Below, one piece after another: positions 49,823-60,808 of a stretch of DNA of 64,000 bases (position 1 is its first letter; each line of letters starts with the position of its first letter). Under the pieces are notes generated by a model. The model was not told the origin of the DNA. It was given only the letters and a program-made list of their open reading frames with translations, and did not search any database. The translations under genes and the position numbers were made by a program. This DNA is from Phaeosaccion multiseriatum. Lineage: Eukaryota > Ochrophyta, other classes. Location of the stretch: contig OZ218951.1 of assembly GCA_965112735.1 (NCBI GenBank), forward strand, positions 248,001-312,000, written 5' to 3'.

Positions 49823-51924
49823 CACTCAAACACATGCGCACATACACACCTTCCTTTTCTCCGCGTAGGCCCTGTCAGACTCGTACTTGGAAGAGAATTT
49901 GCGCTCGGACTAAACAGGGGCATGGAATTACAGGGGCATGGCATGAAGACATAGCAGGACGGTTGGGCATGGGTAGAAAGGGCACGAGGATGATAACAAC
50001 AGCATTGGGCACGAGGACAGCAGCGGCAGGGAGAGAGAAAGCAGCAGGAGCAGGGAGGAGGTGAGATTCGTCGAGTCTTCCTTCCGTCAATCCTTCCGAC
50101 TTCCCCCTGCTCTTCTCAGACCCCCTTCCTTCCTTTCCTCCCTTCCTTCCCTTCCTTCCTTCCTTCCTTCCTCCGCCCTTCGTCATTGCCTTACCGAGAG
50201 CACCACAGGGGCGGGGGGTTGCAACTTAGCAGGAGCCGACCTTTCCCCTTCATCTTCCTGGCCTGTCCCTGCAGCCGTATCACCAACTGCCGCAGCTGGG
50301 TCAGCTGCCTTGGCTGCAGGAGTGCCCCACATGCTGTCTCCGAGGCTGTTCTCGTCTGCCTCTTTGGCAGCAGCGGCGGCAACAGCGGCGGCTTTCCTCT
50401 CCTTCTCCGCGAGTGCCGCCGCTGCTGCCTTGCCAGTTGCCTTGACTGCAGAACCTCCCTTGGTCGGGGCTGCACAGGGTGAGGGGAAGGGAACGAACAA
50501 GAGGACAGAGGCCATGGGCAGGCATATGGGCATATGGGCGTACGGGCATGGTGTAGGCACGAATATTGTGGGCGCGACGCGGAGACTTGCTGGGGTGGGT
50601 GGTGAGGGCAGGCAGGCTCAAGCACTATGGGTTGGTAGCTCCAAGCAGAGTGCCGGTATGCAAAGCCTAACAGCTCCCTCGCTCCCTCCCTCCCTCCCCC
50701 CCTCCCCCCCCAACTCACCCTTAGCCTTCTGCGCTGCCTGACTCTCCAGCCAAGTAGTGCGGTAGGGCTCTGGCAGCTTGCGCTCCAAAGGTAGTGTGCC
50801 CTGAATGGTGAGCAGAGCGAGGAGCGCGGCGTGCTCCTTCGCAGACGCCTACATAGGGGGTATAGGGGGGCGTGTGTGTGTGTGTGCGTGCGCGCGTTGG
50901 TGCGAGGGGGGCAGGTGTGTGTATGTGTGTGTGGTGCTCTCTCTCTCTCCTTGTCCAGTGAGTGAGTCTGTCTCGGACCCCGATCTGCCGCCGCACACCA
51001 CCCTAACCCTAACACCACCCCTTGTTGGCATTCGAGCCCCCTGTGCATCTCTCTTCTCTCTGCCTGCTCTACCTCCCCTCGCCAATGGACCCTTACGCGC
51101 CTTGTTACGTAATGAGTTACGTACCATGTTGTCGAAGTCCTGTGAGGGGACGAAGATGAGATCTTTGTTGCTGTTCTTAGGGTCAGGCAGCACGAGACGG
51201 AAGCGCCACCGATCTGCCTTAGAGGCACGTTGCTTGTCATAGCGGGGTCGAGGCCTCTTCTGCTTCTGGCAGTGCTCTTGCACGAACTAGATAGGAGAGA
51301 CCAGCACCAGTACCATGGAAGGGTAGGAAGGGGAGGGGAGGGGGGATATGGACGTGGGAAGAGGGCTCTGCGCACCAGGCCTGCCTCGAGGAGAGCGCGT
51401 GTGCTACACCGCTTGCATATCGTATACAGTGTCAATGGGGGGGAAAGATCGGGCACTCGTGGGGTCAAGGATGGGCATGAGAAGTGCCCCCCAACCCAGT
51501 GCCTTGCCCATCTTGCGCCCGTAAAAGACAGCGGGAGAGAGAGAGGCGCCTTCCACAGGCTCATGGGATAGAAGGCCTTCATATGCATCGCTGTAAGCCC
51601 CACTCACGCACCTGCATGGGCATGCGCTGCCAGGACTGTACCACCACCCCATCGGCCAGCTCCACGGGGCCTTTGTCCGACTGCGTGGTGCCGGCCCCCC
51701 TTCGCACGGAGACAGGGAGACGGGAGTGTGAGCAGAAGAGACCGGGGGAGCGGGCGCTTCTACTTCAGTACGAGACCTCTTCTTCTCACTCACCGCTGCT
51801 TGTGTCCACGTGGGGGGCGCTTCTTCTTGCCGTCGCTTGTGAACACCACGCCGATATCCTCAGGCGGTGGAGGCGGAGCAGCAGGCTTGCTACTGCTACT
51901 GCTGGCACCCCCCTTCTTGCCCAT
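36456..51924 (-). CDS. DExH-box RNA helicase with UBA and RWD domains (DHX57/DHX29-like), 1,891 aa, 28 exons
   Basis: Exons: 51924-51794, 51699-51612, 51286-51125, 50848-50719, 50469-50195, 49909-49850, 49555-49441, 48930-48568, 48269-48085, 47947-47344, 47067-46355, 45768-45641, 44712-44540, 44065-43962, 43416-43272, 42930-42407, 42119-41971, 41532-41487, 41249-41150, 40710-40658, 40500-40373, 39956-39714, 39333-39196, 38736-38568, 38157-37930, 37559-37308, 36968-36882, 36638-36456. Lengths sum to exactly 1,892 codons. Domains: basic N-terminus; [20 protein letters not shown] segment (about residues 150-200); UBA (about 350-395); RWD starting [12 protein letters not shown] (about 600-760); poly-Gly linker (about 815-878); helicase core with GETGCGKTT (about 950), TQPRR, DEVH (about 1050), [17 protein letters not shown] and QRKGRAGR (split by an intron); winged-helix/ratchet region; C-terminal OB-fold (DGWI). 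It should unwind or remodel structured RNA or RNPs using ATP, as DHX29/DHX57 relatives do in translation or RNA decay. Confidence 0.9.
38741..38920. repeat. GT/GC-rich dinucleotide tract in a helicase intron
   Basis: GTGTGTGC-type tract directly upstream (in gene sense) of the exon starting at 38736; on the coding strand it supplies an AC-rich region before the acceptor. Confidence 0.75.
40797..40860. repeat. Short 10-bp tandem repeat in a helicase intron
   Basis: Five copies of GTGCCATACA in intron 41149-40711. Confidence 0.8.
42121..42222. repeat. CACACG tract in a helicase intron
   Basis: A run of CACACACG and CACGCACG units adjoins the acceptor of the exon starting at 42119. Confidence 0.75.
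43430..43690. repeat. Minisatellite (about 18-19 bp unit) in a helicase intron
   Basis: About 13 copies of an AGGTGTATGGGCAGGGCAG-like unit with point variants in intron 43961-43417. Confidence 0.85.
43766..43950. repeat. (GAGT)n array in a helicase intron
   Basis: Nearly pure GAGT tetranucleotides ending 10 bp from the donor at 43961; a few GGGT and GCGT variants. Confidence 0.9.
44730..45268. repeat. (GGGAGA)n array in a helicase intron
   Basis: About 540 bp of GGGAGA hexanucleotide with GGGGGA and GAAGAG variants, in intron 45640-44713 between helicase motifs Ia and the following exon. All long Ser-Leu-Pro frames here are artefacts of the repeat. Confidence 0.9.
45421..45640. repeat. CTTCCCTG-type tandem repeat in a helicase intron
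   Basis: Repeats of TCTCCTCCTTCCCTGCTTCC with variants occupy the donor side of intron 45640-44713. Confidence 0.8.
45785..45980. repeat. (GGCA)n then (GGGA)n in a helicase intron
   Basis: GGCA units (45785-45878) pass directly into GGGA units (45879-45980), close to the acceptor of the Walker A exon at 45768. Confidence 0.9.
46545..46735. repeat. (CCT)n array inside helicase coding exon 11
   Basis: CTCCTCCTC triplets on the + strand are GGA codons on the - strand, encoding about 63 Gly residues with rare Ala/Arg. The frame stays open on both sides, so this is a coding triplet expansion. Confidence 0.85.
48355..48482. repeat. (GGA)n array in a helicase intron
   Basis: GGAGGAGGA triplets with GAACGA interruptions in intron 48567-48270. 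Confidence 0.85.
48940..49140. repeat. (GGGAA)n array in a helicase intron
   Basis: About 40 copies of GGGAA pentanucleotide directly upstream (gene sense) of the exon starting at 48930. Confidence 0.9.
49741..49818. repeat. (CA)n microsatellite in a helicase intron
   Basis: A CA run of about 35 units with CG interruptions at its left end, in intron 49849-49556. Confidence 0.85.
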
Positions 51925-52597
51925 CCTTCCGCCCCGAGGAAGGGGGATATGGCTCTCTCATTACAACACGCAAAGATATCCATCTGTGAAAAGCCTTGAC
52001 GCAAGCAAAAATTCCGCAAAAAATTGCGGGCCGTGGCAGCCGTGCGTTCAAAAAGATTTAGGATTTTATATGTCCGTGGCAGCAGACACAGAGTTCATGT
52101 GTTAGTGACGCTAGGTGTGTGTGTATGTGTGTGTGCGTGCGTGCGTGTGAGTGTCTGTCTGTGTCCCTGTCCGTGTCCGGCCTTGAACGTGCCGTAGTTG
52201 ATAGGATATCGTGGGAGAGTGCCCGATAGAGTAGAGTGAAAGGAAAAGGAGAGAAGGAAACTTGGGGTGATTCATGGACTATGCTCGCATTGAAAGGACG
52301 GCGCGAGCAGCAGGAGCAGCTGGATACACGCCGAATGATCAGTTTTGAGACGAAGCCCTGGTGGGGCGTCTATAGGCCGGCAGAGAGAGCGGCAGAGAGA
52401 GCGGCAGAAGCTGCCCTGTCCGCCCCAAGGACCTTGCATCTATCGAGTCTACTTCATTGAATGTGTGTGAGACGCGTCCACCTCTCGCTGGACAAGAAGG
52501 GGGGGAAGGACAGACGCTAGATCTGTTTGCTGACGTACTGCAGATCTTGTCCGCTTGGGCGATGGGACCGCCCCAAGCCCCTTGCTAAGGCTTTCAA
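51925..52597. promoter_or_regulatory. Divergent promoter region between the helicase and EPC-like genes
   Basis: The two start codons (51922-51924 on minus, 52598 on plus) are 673 bp apart and point away from each other. The region has a GT/GC-rich run (52115-52165). No TATA box is obvious. The + strand start at 52598 is preceded in frame by TAA at 52586, which fixes it as the first usable ATG. Confidence 0.5.
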
Positions 52598-55500
52598 ATG
52601 CCAACCCGCAGTGGTGGCTCGACCTCGGCAGCGGCAGTAGTCGTGGCAGCAGCCACCGACGGCAGAGCAGCAGCTTCTTCATCAGACAGCGCCGTCGGGG
52701 AGGGGCTGTGGGGAGCAGGCACGTCCCCAATAGCGACAATGGGAGGGCGAACATTGGCAGCCTCGCCCTGTACTCGCAGCAACGGTATCGCTGACGGTAC
52801 CAGGGCTGGCAATGACACGACAATTGCCACGAGAGCGAGTGGGGCGCGAGTGGAGGGCTCGGCCCCAAGCCAAGGACCGCCTTCCAGCGTTGGAAAGAGA
52901 GGGAGAGGAAAGGCACTGTCGCTCTCAGCACCGCCAGCAGCAGCAGCAGCAGCAGCTGTAGGAGCACCAGCAGCGGAGAGAGTACTAGCGGTAGGAGGGA
53001 CAGCGGAATCACTGCTAAGCGCTCCAAGTGCTTCCTCTCGTCTCTCCCCCACGGCATGCCCAGACAGCCCCAGGCAGGGCAAGAGGAAGAGGGGGAGGCC
53101 GTATGCGAGGGACAAGGGAGAGCGCACGAAGGAGGAGGGCTATCCCACCGCCCCCAGCAGAGGAGGCCGGCAGCGAGTGACCAGCAGACGCCTCAGCCCG
53201 GGCGGCCCATCCCCCCCCGATGTCGGAGACCCCACTTGGTCCAACTTCAACTTCAACTCAACAACTCCCGGCGAGGGTAGGGATGCGACCCCCGCGGCGC
53301 CGACGGGTAGGACGAGAGCAGCAAATGGTCGGGGGCGCGGCGCTACGGGCGGCAGCAGCAGGGACGGTGGCGGGGCGTTTGGGGAGGGAGGGGGTGCTTC
53401 AGACAAGACTTCCTCGCTGCACCAGCCGCAGCCTCTGTCGCTGTACGACTTGTCACAGCCCTTCGGCAGCAGCCCTCGCTCTTCTCCGCATCCGGGGGGT
53501 GCTGGGAGTGCATCACCCTTCCCGGGGGGGGGGCGTGTTGTGCGCACGAGACCGATTGACGTGGACAAGAAGCTCTTTGTTGTGTTCCCCAATGACGACC
53601 TCACAGCCCTGCTAAGGTAAGTCAGTGAGGAAGAGCGTGTGTGTGTGTGTCCGGATGAGGGAGCTCCCTTCTTTGTTGGGGGCTGGAGAGGAGAGGAGAG
53701 GAGGCCCATGTGCTTGAGAATGGTACAAGTGTCGTCTTGCTGAATCATCACGGCCCCATTCTTTTCCGCATTGCCATGTCCCGCCCCTCTCCATGGGTCC
53801 TCCCTCTCTGTCATTCACATCTTCCCCCCCTCCCTGCTTCCTTGTCGCTCCTCCTTAGGCGGCACGAGGAGCTGGACTTGGGCCTGCCCCCCGGGGCAAG
53901 CGCAGCGGAGCAACATGACGCGCTGGAGTCCCTCAAGAAGGCCATCGGAGAGGAGGAGGAGGAAGGGGGGGAGGGGAGGGAGGAGGGAGAGGGGTCAGCA
54001 GCCGGGGGGATGGCAGTCGACGGACAGCAGCGCTTCAGCACAGGGCCCAGAGGAGACAGCTTCCCAGCCACCGAAGGAGACGACGGGGAGGTGCTTGGGG
54101 CTACGAACAAAGGAGGAGGGACAGGGGCAGGATGGGTAGAGTCGGGAGGTGGACAAGGAGGAGGGGGAGGAGGAGGAGGAGGAGGAGGAAGAGGAGGGGC
54201 AGCGGAGGCCGGGAAGGGCAAGGGTAGCCTTGAGCTCCTGTCCCCCCTGGGCCGGAAGGGACAGGAACAGGCACACGCCCACGTGGCGGCCAGCAAGAGC
54301 ACAACCAAAAGTAAGAGCAAGGGCAAGAGCAAGGAGGCGTTGGTGCCACCCCCCCCTTCCTTGCAGTCGCCAGTCACGCGCTTGACCTCCGAGGGGCGCA
54401 GCCTCCCCGTGGCCAAGCCTGACGAGGACCTCGATGGGGACATATCAACGGCTCCAAGGGGGGAGGTCTTTGTGCCGCGCTTCCATCTCGTGGGTACACC
54501 CGCTCCCACAGCCCCCGCCACAGGGCCTCCAACAGGTCCAACAACGGCTGTACCACCACCTGCTCCTCCCACTCTGATCTCTTCCCCCCCGCCGCCGGTG
54601 CCGGTGCCGCTGCCGCAGTCGGATGGCGTGAAGTTTGCCACAACGGTGGGACCTGTGGGGGGCCCTCTCGGAGGAGCTGTTGTTGGATCTGTGGCGGGAG
54701 CGGCGGCTGTACCACCAACTGCTGCTGCTAATACTGCCATTGCAGGGGGACTGCCGGTGCAGACTGGTGGCGCTGTGCCGCCACTGCCTTACGGTGGTGC
54801 TTTTGCTGCCCCCCTTGTGGCTGGCGCTGGTGCTGCTGCTGCTGCTGCTGGTGCTGCTGGTGCTGGTGCTGCTGCTGCTGGGGTTGGTGCTGCTAGCGTG
54901 AGCACCAATGGGGGCGCTCTCCTGTCATCGCCGCCCCTCATGAGTCCGTTGGCGACGGCCACACAGATGCAGACAACGCCAACGACAACGACAACACCAT
55001 CTGTGCCCTCTGGAGCCTCTACGTCCAATGGCTCTGTCGTTAGTGCCTCTGTGGGCGGCGTCGGTACGTGGGCTGGGGCAGGGGCAGGGGCTGGGATAGC
55101 ACAGCAGAGCCACACACACAGCAACGGATTCCAACACGCCCCCGGAGGCGTCGCCAGGCTGCAAGCAGGGCAAGCAGGCCAAGCAGGGCTCACAGCAGCT
55201 CTTGCAGGAGGAATTGCAGGAGCAGCAGGAGCAGCAGGAGCAGGAGCCCCAGCCGCAGGTGTGCCCAAGCCCTTCGGTGTGTGGGACAAGGAGCTTCTCT
55301 ACACGGATTACGACCTTGACAGCGAAGACGAGGCCTTTGTCGAGGGGGTGTGCAGGAGGTATACACGCCCAGCCACGGCAGGTGCGAGTGCAAGTGCAAG
55401 TGCAAGTTCAAGTTCAAGTTCAAGTGCGCCAATCGCCAGTGGGCCAACAGTCTGTGCGCCCATATGGAGTAACGGGGTGGGGGGCGGAGGGGCAGTGGTG

Positions 55501-57173
55501 TACGCCAATGGTCATGGTGGCACCCAGGGCGGCGGCATCCAGGGGTGCGTACCCCAGGGGTGTGTGATCCAGGGGGGTGTGATCCAGGGGGGTGTGACCC
55601 AGCTGGGCATGACCCAGGGGGTAAACACACACCCACGCCACCCCCTGCTGTCTGTGGATATGTTCGAGCTGCTGATGGGCAGGCTCGAGAGAGAGAACTT
55701 CGTTGTCGCGCAGGACAGAGTGCTTTACGACGAGGTGAGGGGGGAGGGGGGGGGATGGCAGTTGACGGGGAGGGGAAGAAAGGAGGGCGGAAAGAGGTGG
55801 GCGTGCATACATGAGTAGATAGAGGCCTACGCCTATACACTAGCGTTGTGGCCGCCTCCGTTGGACAGACTGACTGACTGAGCTGCCACATTGCCGCTCT
55901 GCCTCACCTCCCCACCCACCCACCACCTCCACAGGGCATCCGCGTGGGGGAGGAGAACGAGGAGACGCTGATCCGGGTGAACAAGACGCTCCAACACGCC
56001 AAGGCCTTCCGTCAGTCAGGCGAGGGGGGGACAGGGGCCCAGGGGGTGGCGGGCCCAGGGGGGGAGGTGTCCCCAGGGGGGGCAGTGGCGGCGGTGCTGG
56101 CCCTGCAGGAGGGGGCAGCGGCGGGGGAGGCCTCCCACTCGGCCGCGGACGTTACAGGTGAGAGGCAGGCAATGTGAATCGGAATAGGGTACCGTTTATG
56201 AGAAACAATGGAAATCCTCCTCTAACTGCCACGTGCCATCTGCTGCCCTTTCATCTTCTGTCTGCTTTGTCTTGTGCGTTCCTTTACGATAGCGGCGGCG
56301 GCGGCAGCAGCGGCGTTGGACGTGGACGCGAGAATGCGCTCATCACCAGACTGGATCTTGCGAACGGCAAGCAGTGGTTCAGGCAGTATAGCAAGCATGG
56401 GCATCAGGGAGGAGGAGGAGGAGGATGAAGAGGAGGACGGCGAGGTGGAGACCGGAGACGGGGGCGGAGAGAGGGTGAGTGATGGAGCCGCAGCAACAGC
56501 AGCAGCACCACCACCACCGGCGGTTGGTGATACGGCAGCTGGCAGACGTGACCTCCCCCAGAAAAACGCCGAAGCGCCGCTCTCGAACCCCCAGTCAGCT
56601 CCCCTCAGCCTCGGCCGCGAAACCTTTCCGGTGGCGGCGGCTCCGGAGAGGACCGCATCAGATGCCTCTTCCACTCCATCAGTGACCGGAAACAGCCACA
56701 CCAACGGCCACAGCAACGGCCACAGCAACGGCTTACTGGGGAACGGCAAGGTCGGGAAGGGATTGGTCGGCAACGGAGTGCGGCCGCTCAAGTACCAGCG
56801 CAGTGCCAGTTTGGCAAGTATGGACCTCGAGAGCCTTGCCCCCTCGGGAATGAGCCGCAAGGACTCAAGGGCCCTGCGTAAGCTTCAAGTGCGTGCACGT
56901 GCACAGCTCTGCAGGCATCTGCACGACGACGTGTTGTCCAGGGGCAGGGCGGTGCAACTGCTGAGGCCGCTGCTGTATCACCAAGTGCCACGGCTGTCTG
57001 TGGCCTCGCTGGGCTCGTCGGGCTCGTTGGGCGCTTTGTCGGGGCAACCGAGGCAGAGGACAGAGGTTCAGCAGCCGCAACAGTTGGTGATACAACACCA
57101 GCAGCAGCCGCCGCCACAGCAGTTGGTGATGCAGCAGCAGCAACAGCAGCAGCAGCTGCAGCAGCAGCAGTTG

Positions 57174-57210
<37 letters not shown>

Positions 57211-57229
57211 TGGCGATACAGCAGCGGCA

Positions 57230-57260
<31 letters not shown>

Positions 57261-57356
57261 CAGCAAATGACAGTACAGCAGCAGCAGCAGCAGCAGCAGT
57301 GGGCGATACAGCAGCGGCAGCAGCAGCAGCAGCAACAACAACAGCAGTTGGCAGTA

Positions 57357-57389
<33 letters not shown>

Positions 57390-60300
57390 AATGGTGCCGT
57401 GGGAGTAAGGGTAGGGGCAGGGGCAGAGGGAAAAGCAGGAGTGAGTGTCACTAGCCAGCAAGTCCAACCCCAGCAGGTTCAGCCCCAGCAGGTGCAGCCA
57501 GCAGCCAACACGTCAGTCAACATGGTAGCCAACACAGCACTGACCCCACACAGCAACGGAGGAGAGCCTCAGGCATTGTCCTCCAATGGCGTTGTGTGTG
57601 GACCGTCTCCGTCCTGCCCATCTTCCCCATCTCCGTCTCCGTCGCCGGCTGTGTGGGGTGGAGCAGCAGGGGTGGCAGTTGGTGGTACAGCAGTTGGTGG
57701 TACACCAGTTGGTGGTACAACAGTTGGTGGCACAGCAGCAGCAGCAGCGGCAGCGGCAGTGGAGGAGCAGCTCCTGGGAGAAGTGTACATGCATTGGAAG
57801 GGCAAGCGGGAGAGGAGCAGCGGCCCCCTCTTGCGCTGCTTCCATCACTTCAGCCTCATGGAGAAGTGGACACATGGGGGACAGGAGCCCGGGGGGGTGC
57901 GGCCAGAGGAGAGGAAGGAGGACGTGCTAGAGGCTTTTCACACGGTGAGTTTGTGTGTGTGAGTTTGTGTGTGTGTGTGTGTGTGTGTGTGCGTGCATAC
58001 ATATATAGTATACAGTTGTAAATAGGAAGAAGAGAAGAGAGAGGGGTTCATTCCCCTTTTCGTCCTCGCCCTCTCTTCCTCGTGCTGCCCCCCCCCCCCT
58101 CACCGCCTCGTGCAACACCCCACTCGACCCTTGCCTCCCTCTCCCCTCCCCCCCCCTCCTCTCTTTGCCTCCCTCTCTCCTCCCTCTCCCCTCCCCTCCC
58201 CTCCCCTCCTCTCTTTGCCTCCTCCTCCCCTCCCTCTTCCTTTCAGATCCAGCGCCTTCGGAGAGACTTGGACAAAGCTCGTCTGCTGCTTGACGTGGTG
58301 AAGAAGCGCGAGAAGCTGAAGCGAGAGCTCGTCAGGGGCACCGTGGAGGAGTGGGACACGCTGTGCGGCGCTGCTCTCCTCGCGGGCGGAACGCAAATGG
58401 CAGAGGCGGATGTGCATGTGGCAAGCATGGATGTGGATGTGGATGTATCGGGAACCACTGAGTCTGAGACAGCGGCGTCGGGAGCAGCGTCGGGCGTAGT
58501 AGCGCCGAAGCAAGAGGAGCATGAGGAGGACGAGGAGGACAAGGAGGAGAGGCGAGAAGAGGCCTGTCGCCTCCGTCTGAAGGCACTGCTGAAGCTCGAC
58601 TCTCCTCAGGCACCCGGCAGCATGAGCGATGGTTGGAGGTATATGGGCCCTCCCCACGTGCCGCAGGACGACGTACCCGAGAGGGTGCTGCTGCTCAGGC
58701 AGAAGGTACGCTTACGTAATCTTACTATACGGGGGGACGGGAAGAAGGTTCGGGGAACGCTCCGGTTGGGGAGGGACGAAGGTCTTGTCCCTTTCTCGCT
58801 TCCCTGCTTCTCTACCGCCCCCCCCCCAACCAACCCCTTCCTGCTCTGCTGCTCTGCTCTCCTCCTCACTCTGGAACAACAGGAGCAAAAGCACTTGCAG
58901 AGGCAGCAGCAGAAGGAGAAGCAGCGCCAGGTGCGGCAGCAGCAGCGTCAGCAGCGCCAAAAGGGGCAGCAGGACCAGTTGGTGGCACAGCAGCAGCAGA
59001 CACAGCCGCACCACGTCCAGCTCCAGCACCAGCAGCAGCAGTTGGTGATGCAGCAGCAGTTGGTGATGCAGCAGCAGCAGCAGCAACAACAACAGCAGTT
59101 GGTGATACAGCAGCAGCAGCAGCGGCAGTTCGATCTGGACTTGATACCGCTCATCGAGGACGGGGGCGGGGCGAGTGGTATGAACGGCATCGGTTTGGCC
59201 CCCAACGCCAACGCCAATACGGCGGCCCTCGCACAGATGCCCATCCAAATGCCCAATCAGGGGCCCAATCAGAGGCCCACCCAGGTACCCAATCAGATGC
59301 AGGGCTCAGCAGCGGAGGACGCACACGCCTTCGGGGCCGGGCTGGGGCTGGACGAGGGACTCGGGCTCGGCCTTGGCATAGGCAATGGCAATGGAGGCTT
59401 CATGGGAGGAATGGAGGGGGCGGTGAGGCTGCTGGAGGGGGAGGAGGACTCGTGGGCCTTGCAGCAGGAGGGAGTGGGTCTCCAGCGCCTCGGGGAGGGT
59501 GAGGGGGAGGACCACCTTGCCCTGCATCTGCCGACAACTGTGAGTCGCGGAGGAGGACAAGGGCTAGGCACCGGGCCAGGGGCAGCAGCAGCAGCAGCGA
59601 CAGCAGCAGTTGGTGATACAGCAGCAGGATCCACAGGAGGGATGGTGCGAGGGCGGAGAAAGTCAGCAAAGGGCGGCGACTCTCAGACGGTGGTGAAGGG
59701 CCTTCCCGCTGGTTCTGGTGCTGCTTCTGCTTCTGCTGCCGACCCCTTTAGCGGTGGCGGCTCCGGCCGGAAGAACTCAGCCTCAGGCTCATGCGCAAAG
59801 CCGCGGGTTCGCGCGAGGAAGACGACGGAGAGGAAGACGCCGGGCCCCAAGCCAGGCACCAAGCGGCGCGGGGGAGCAGCAGCAGCAGCAGGAGCAGCAG
59901 CAGTTGGTGATACAGCAGCGGCGGGAGGCTGGGCGGGAGCCCAAAGCCCCTTACCCCATATACACATGGCCCTGGGTAACGGCAGTACCGGTCAGAGCAA
60001 CGACAACAGTTACCACGCCTTCGACCCGCTCTCAGCGGCCCTCATGGTCTCTGCAGACGGGGCACAGAGCAGCTTGGAGGGCAATGAGGGTAACAAGGGA
60101 GCGGGCAGGGGAGGCAGGGGAGGCAGGGGAGGCAGCAGCGCCACTAGTCGCTCCACGACTAGCAGCAGCGGCAGCAGCAGCGGCAGCGGTGGTGGCGAAG
60201 GCAGTAGCGGTAGCGCGAGCAAAGGGCGCGGCGGCGGGGGGCGAGCAGCGAAGGGCGCAACGGCAGCGGCGGTGAAGAAGGCCAGCAAGGCGCATGCTAA

Positions 60301-60808
60301 AGCCAAACCGACCAAAGCAAAGCCCAAGACGGGTCGTATCACTCGTGTGTACGTGCAAGGAGGAGGGGCGGAGGTGCCCGCGGCGGTGGAGGGGGACAGG
60401 AGGGTGTTCAAGATGTGGACGGCGGAGGAGGACGCGCTGCTGTTGGGTGGGGTGACTCGTCACGGGGCCAGCAACTGGACTGCCATCCGGGTGAGCACGG
60501 GTCTGACGCGTAACAGCGCTCAGATGAACCAGCGCTACGCACGTTTGTTGAGGAAGATTAAGGCGCAGGGGGAGGAGGATCAAGCCGCCGACGCCAATGG
60601 CAGCAACAGCAACAAGGGAGACAGGGCAGGGGAAGGGGTAGGGGCGGGGCTGAGCAAGGCGCAGCAGGTGGCGATGCAACGGGAGCATCAGCAGCAGCAG
60701 CCGAAGGAGCAGCCGCAGCCGAGGAAGCGGGACCGAGACCGAGACAGAGACCGAGACAGAGACCGAGACAAACCGCCGCGAAGGTCGTACAAGAAGAAGC
60801 AGGGCTAG
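52598..60808 (+). CDS. Enhancer-of-polycomb-like chromatin protein with C-terminal SANT/Myb domain, 2,384 aa, six exons
   Basis: Exons 52598-53616, 53859-55734, 55935-56157, 56293-57944, 58247-58705 and 58883-60808; lengths sum to 2,385 codons with all phases matching. EPC-type elements in order: RPIDVDKKLFVVFPNDDL at the end of exon 1 (about residues 310-330); LLYTDYDLDSEDEAFV (about 820), the hallmark acidic Tyr-x-x-Asp-Ser-Glu-Asp motif; a Met-Phe-Glu-x2-Met segment ending exon 2; VYMHWKGKRERS (about 1536); and a basic coiled-coil starting QRLRRDLDKARLLLDVVKKRE in exon 5. A single SANT/Myb repeat lies at about 2250-2300 (MWTAEEDALLLGGVTRHGASNWTAI). Between them are poly-Gln, poly-Ala and Ser/Gly tracts. 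The C-terminus has R-D repeats and KKK. EPC proteins (yeast Epl1) nucleate the NuA4 histone acetyltransferase core, so a nuclear role there is expected. The large size and SANT fusion are unusual. Confidence 0.8.
57085..57390 (+). repeat. Coding CAG array (poly-Gln) in EPC exon 4
   Basis: CAG/CAA codons broken at regular spacing by LVIQ, LVMQ, LAVQ, LAIQ, MTVQ and WAIQ tetrapeptides, which are the Gln-frame reading of the dispersed GTTGGTGATACAG motif and its variants. Confidence 0.85.
58960..59135 (+). repeat. Second coding CAG array in EPC exon 6
   Basis: Gln-rich stretch with the same QLVMQ/QLVIQ interruptions as the first array. Confidence 0.85.
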
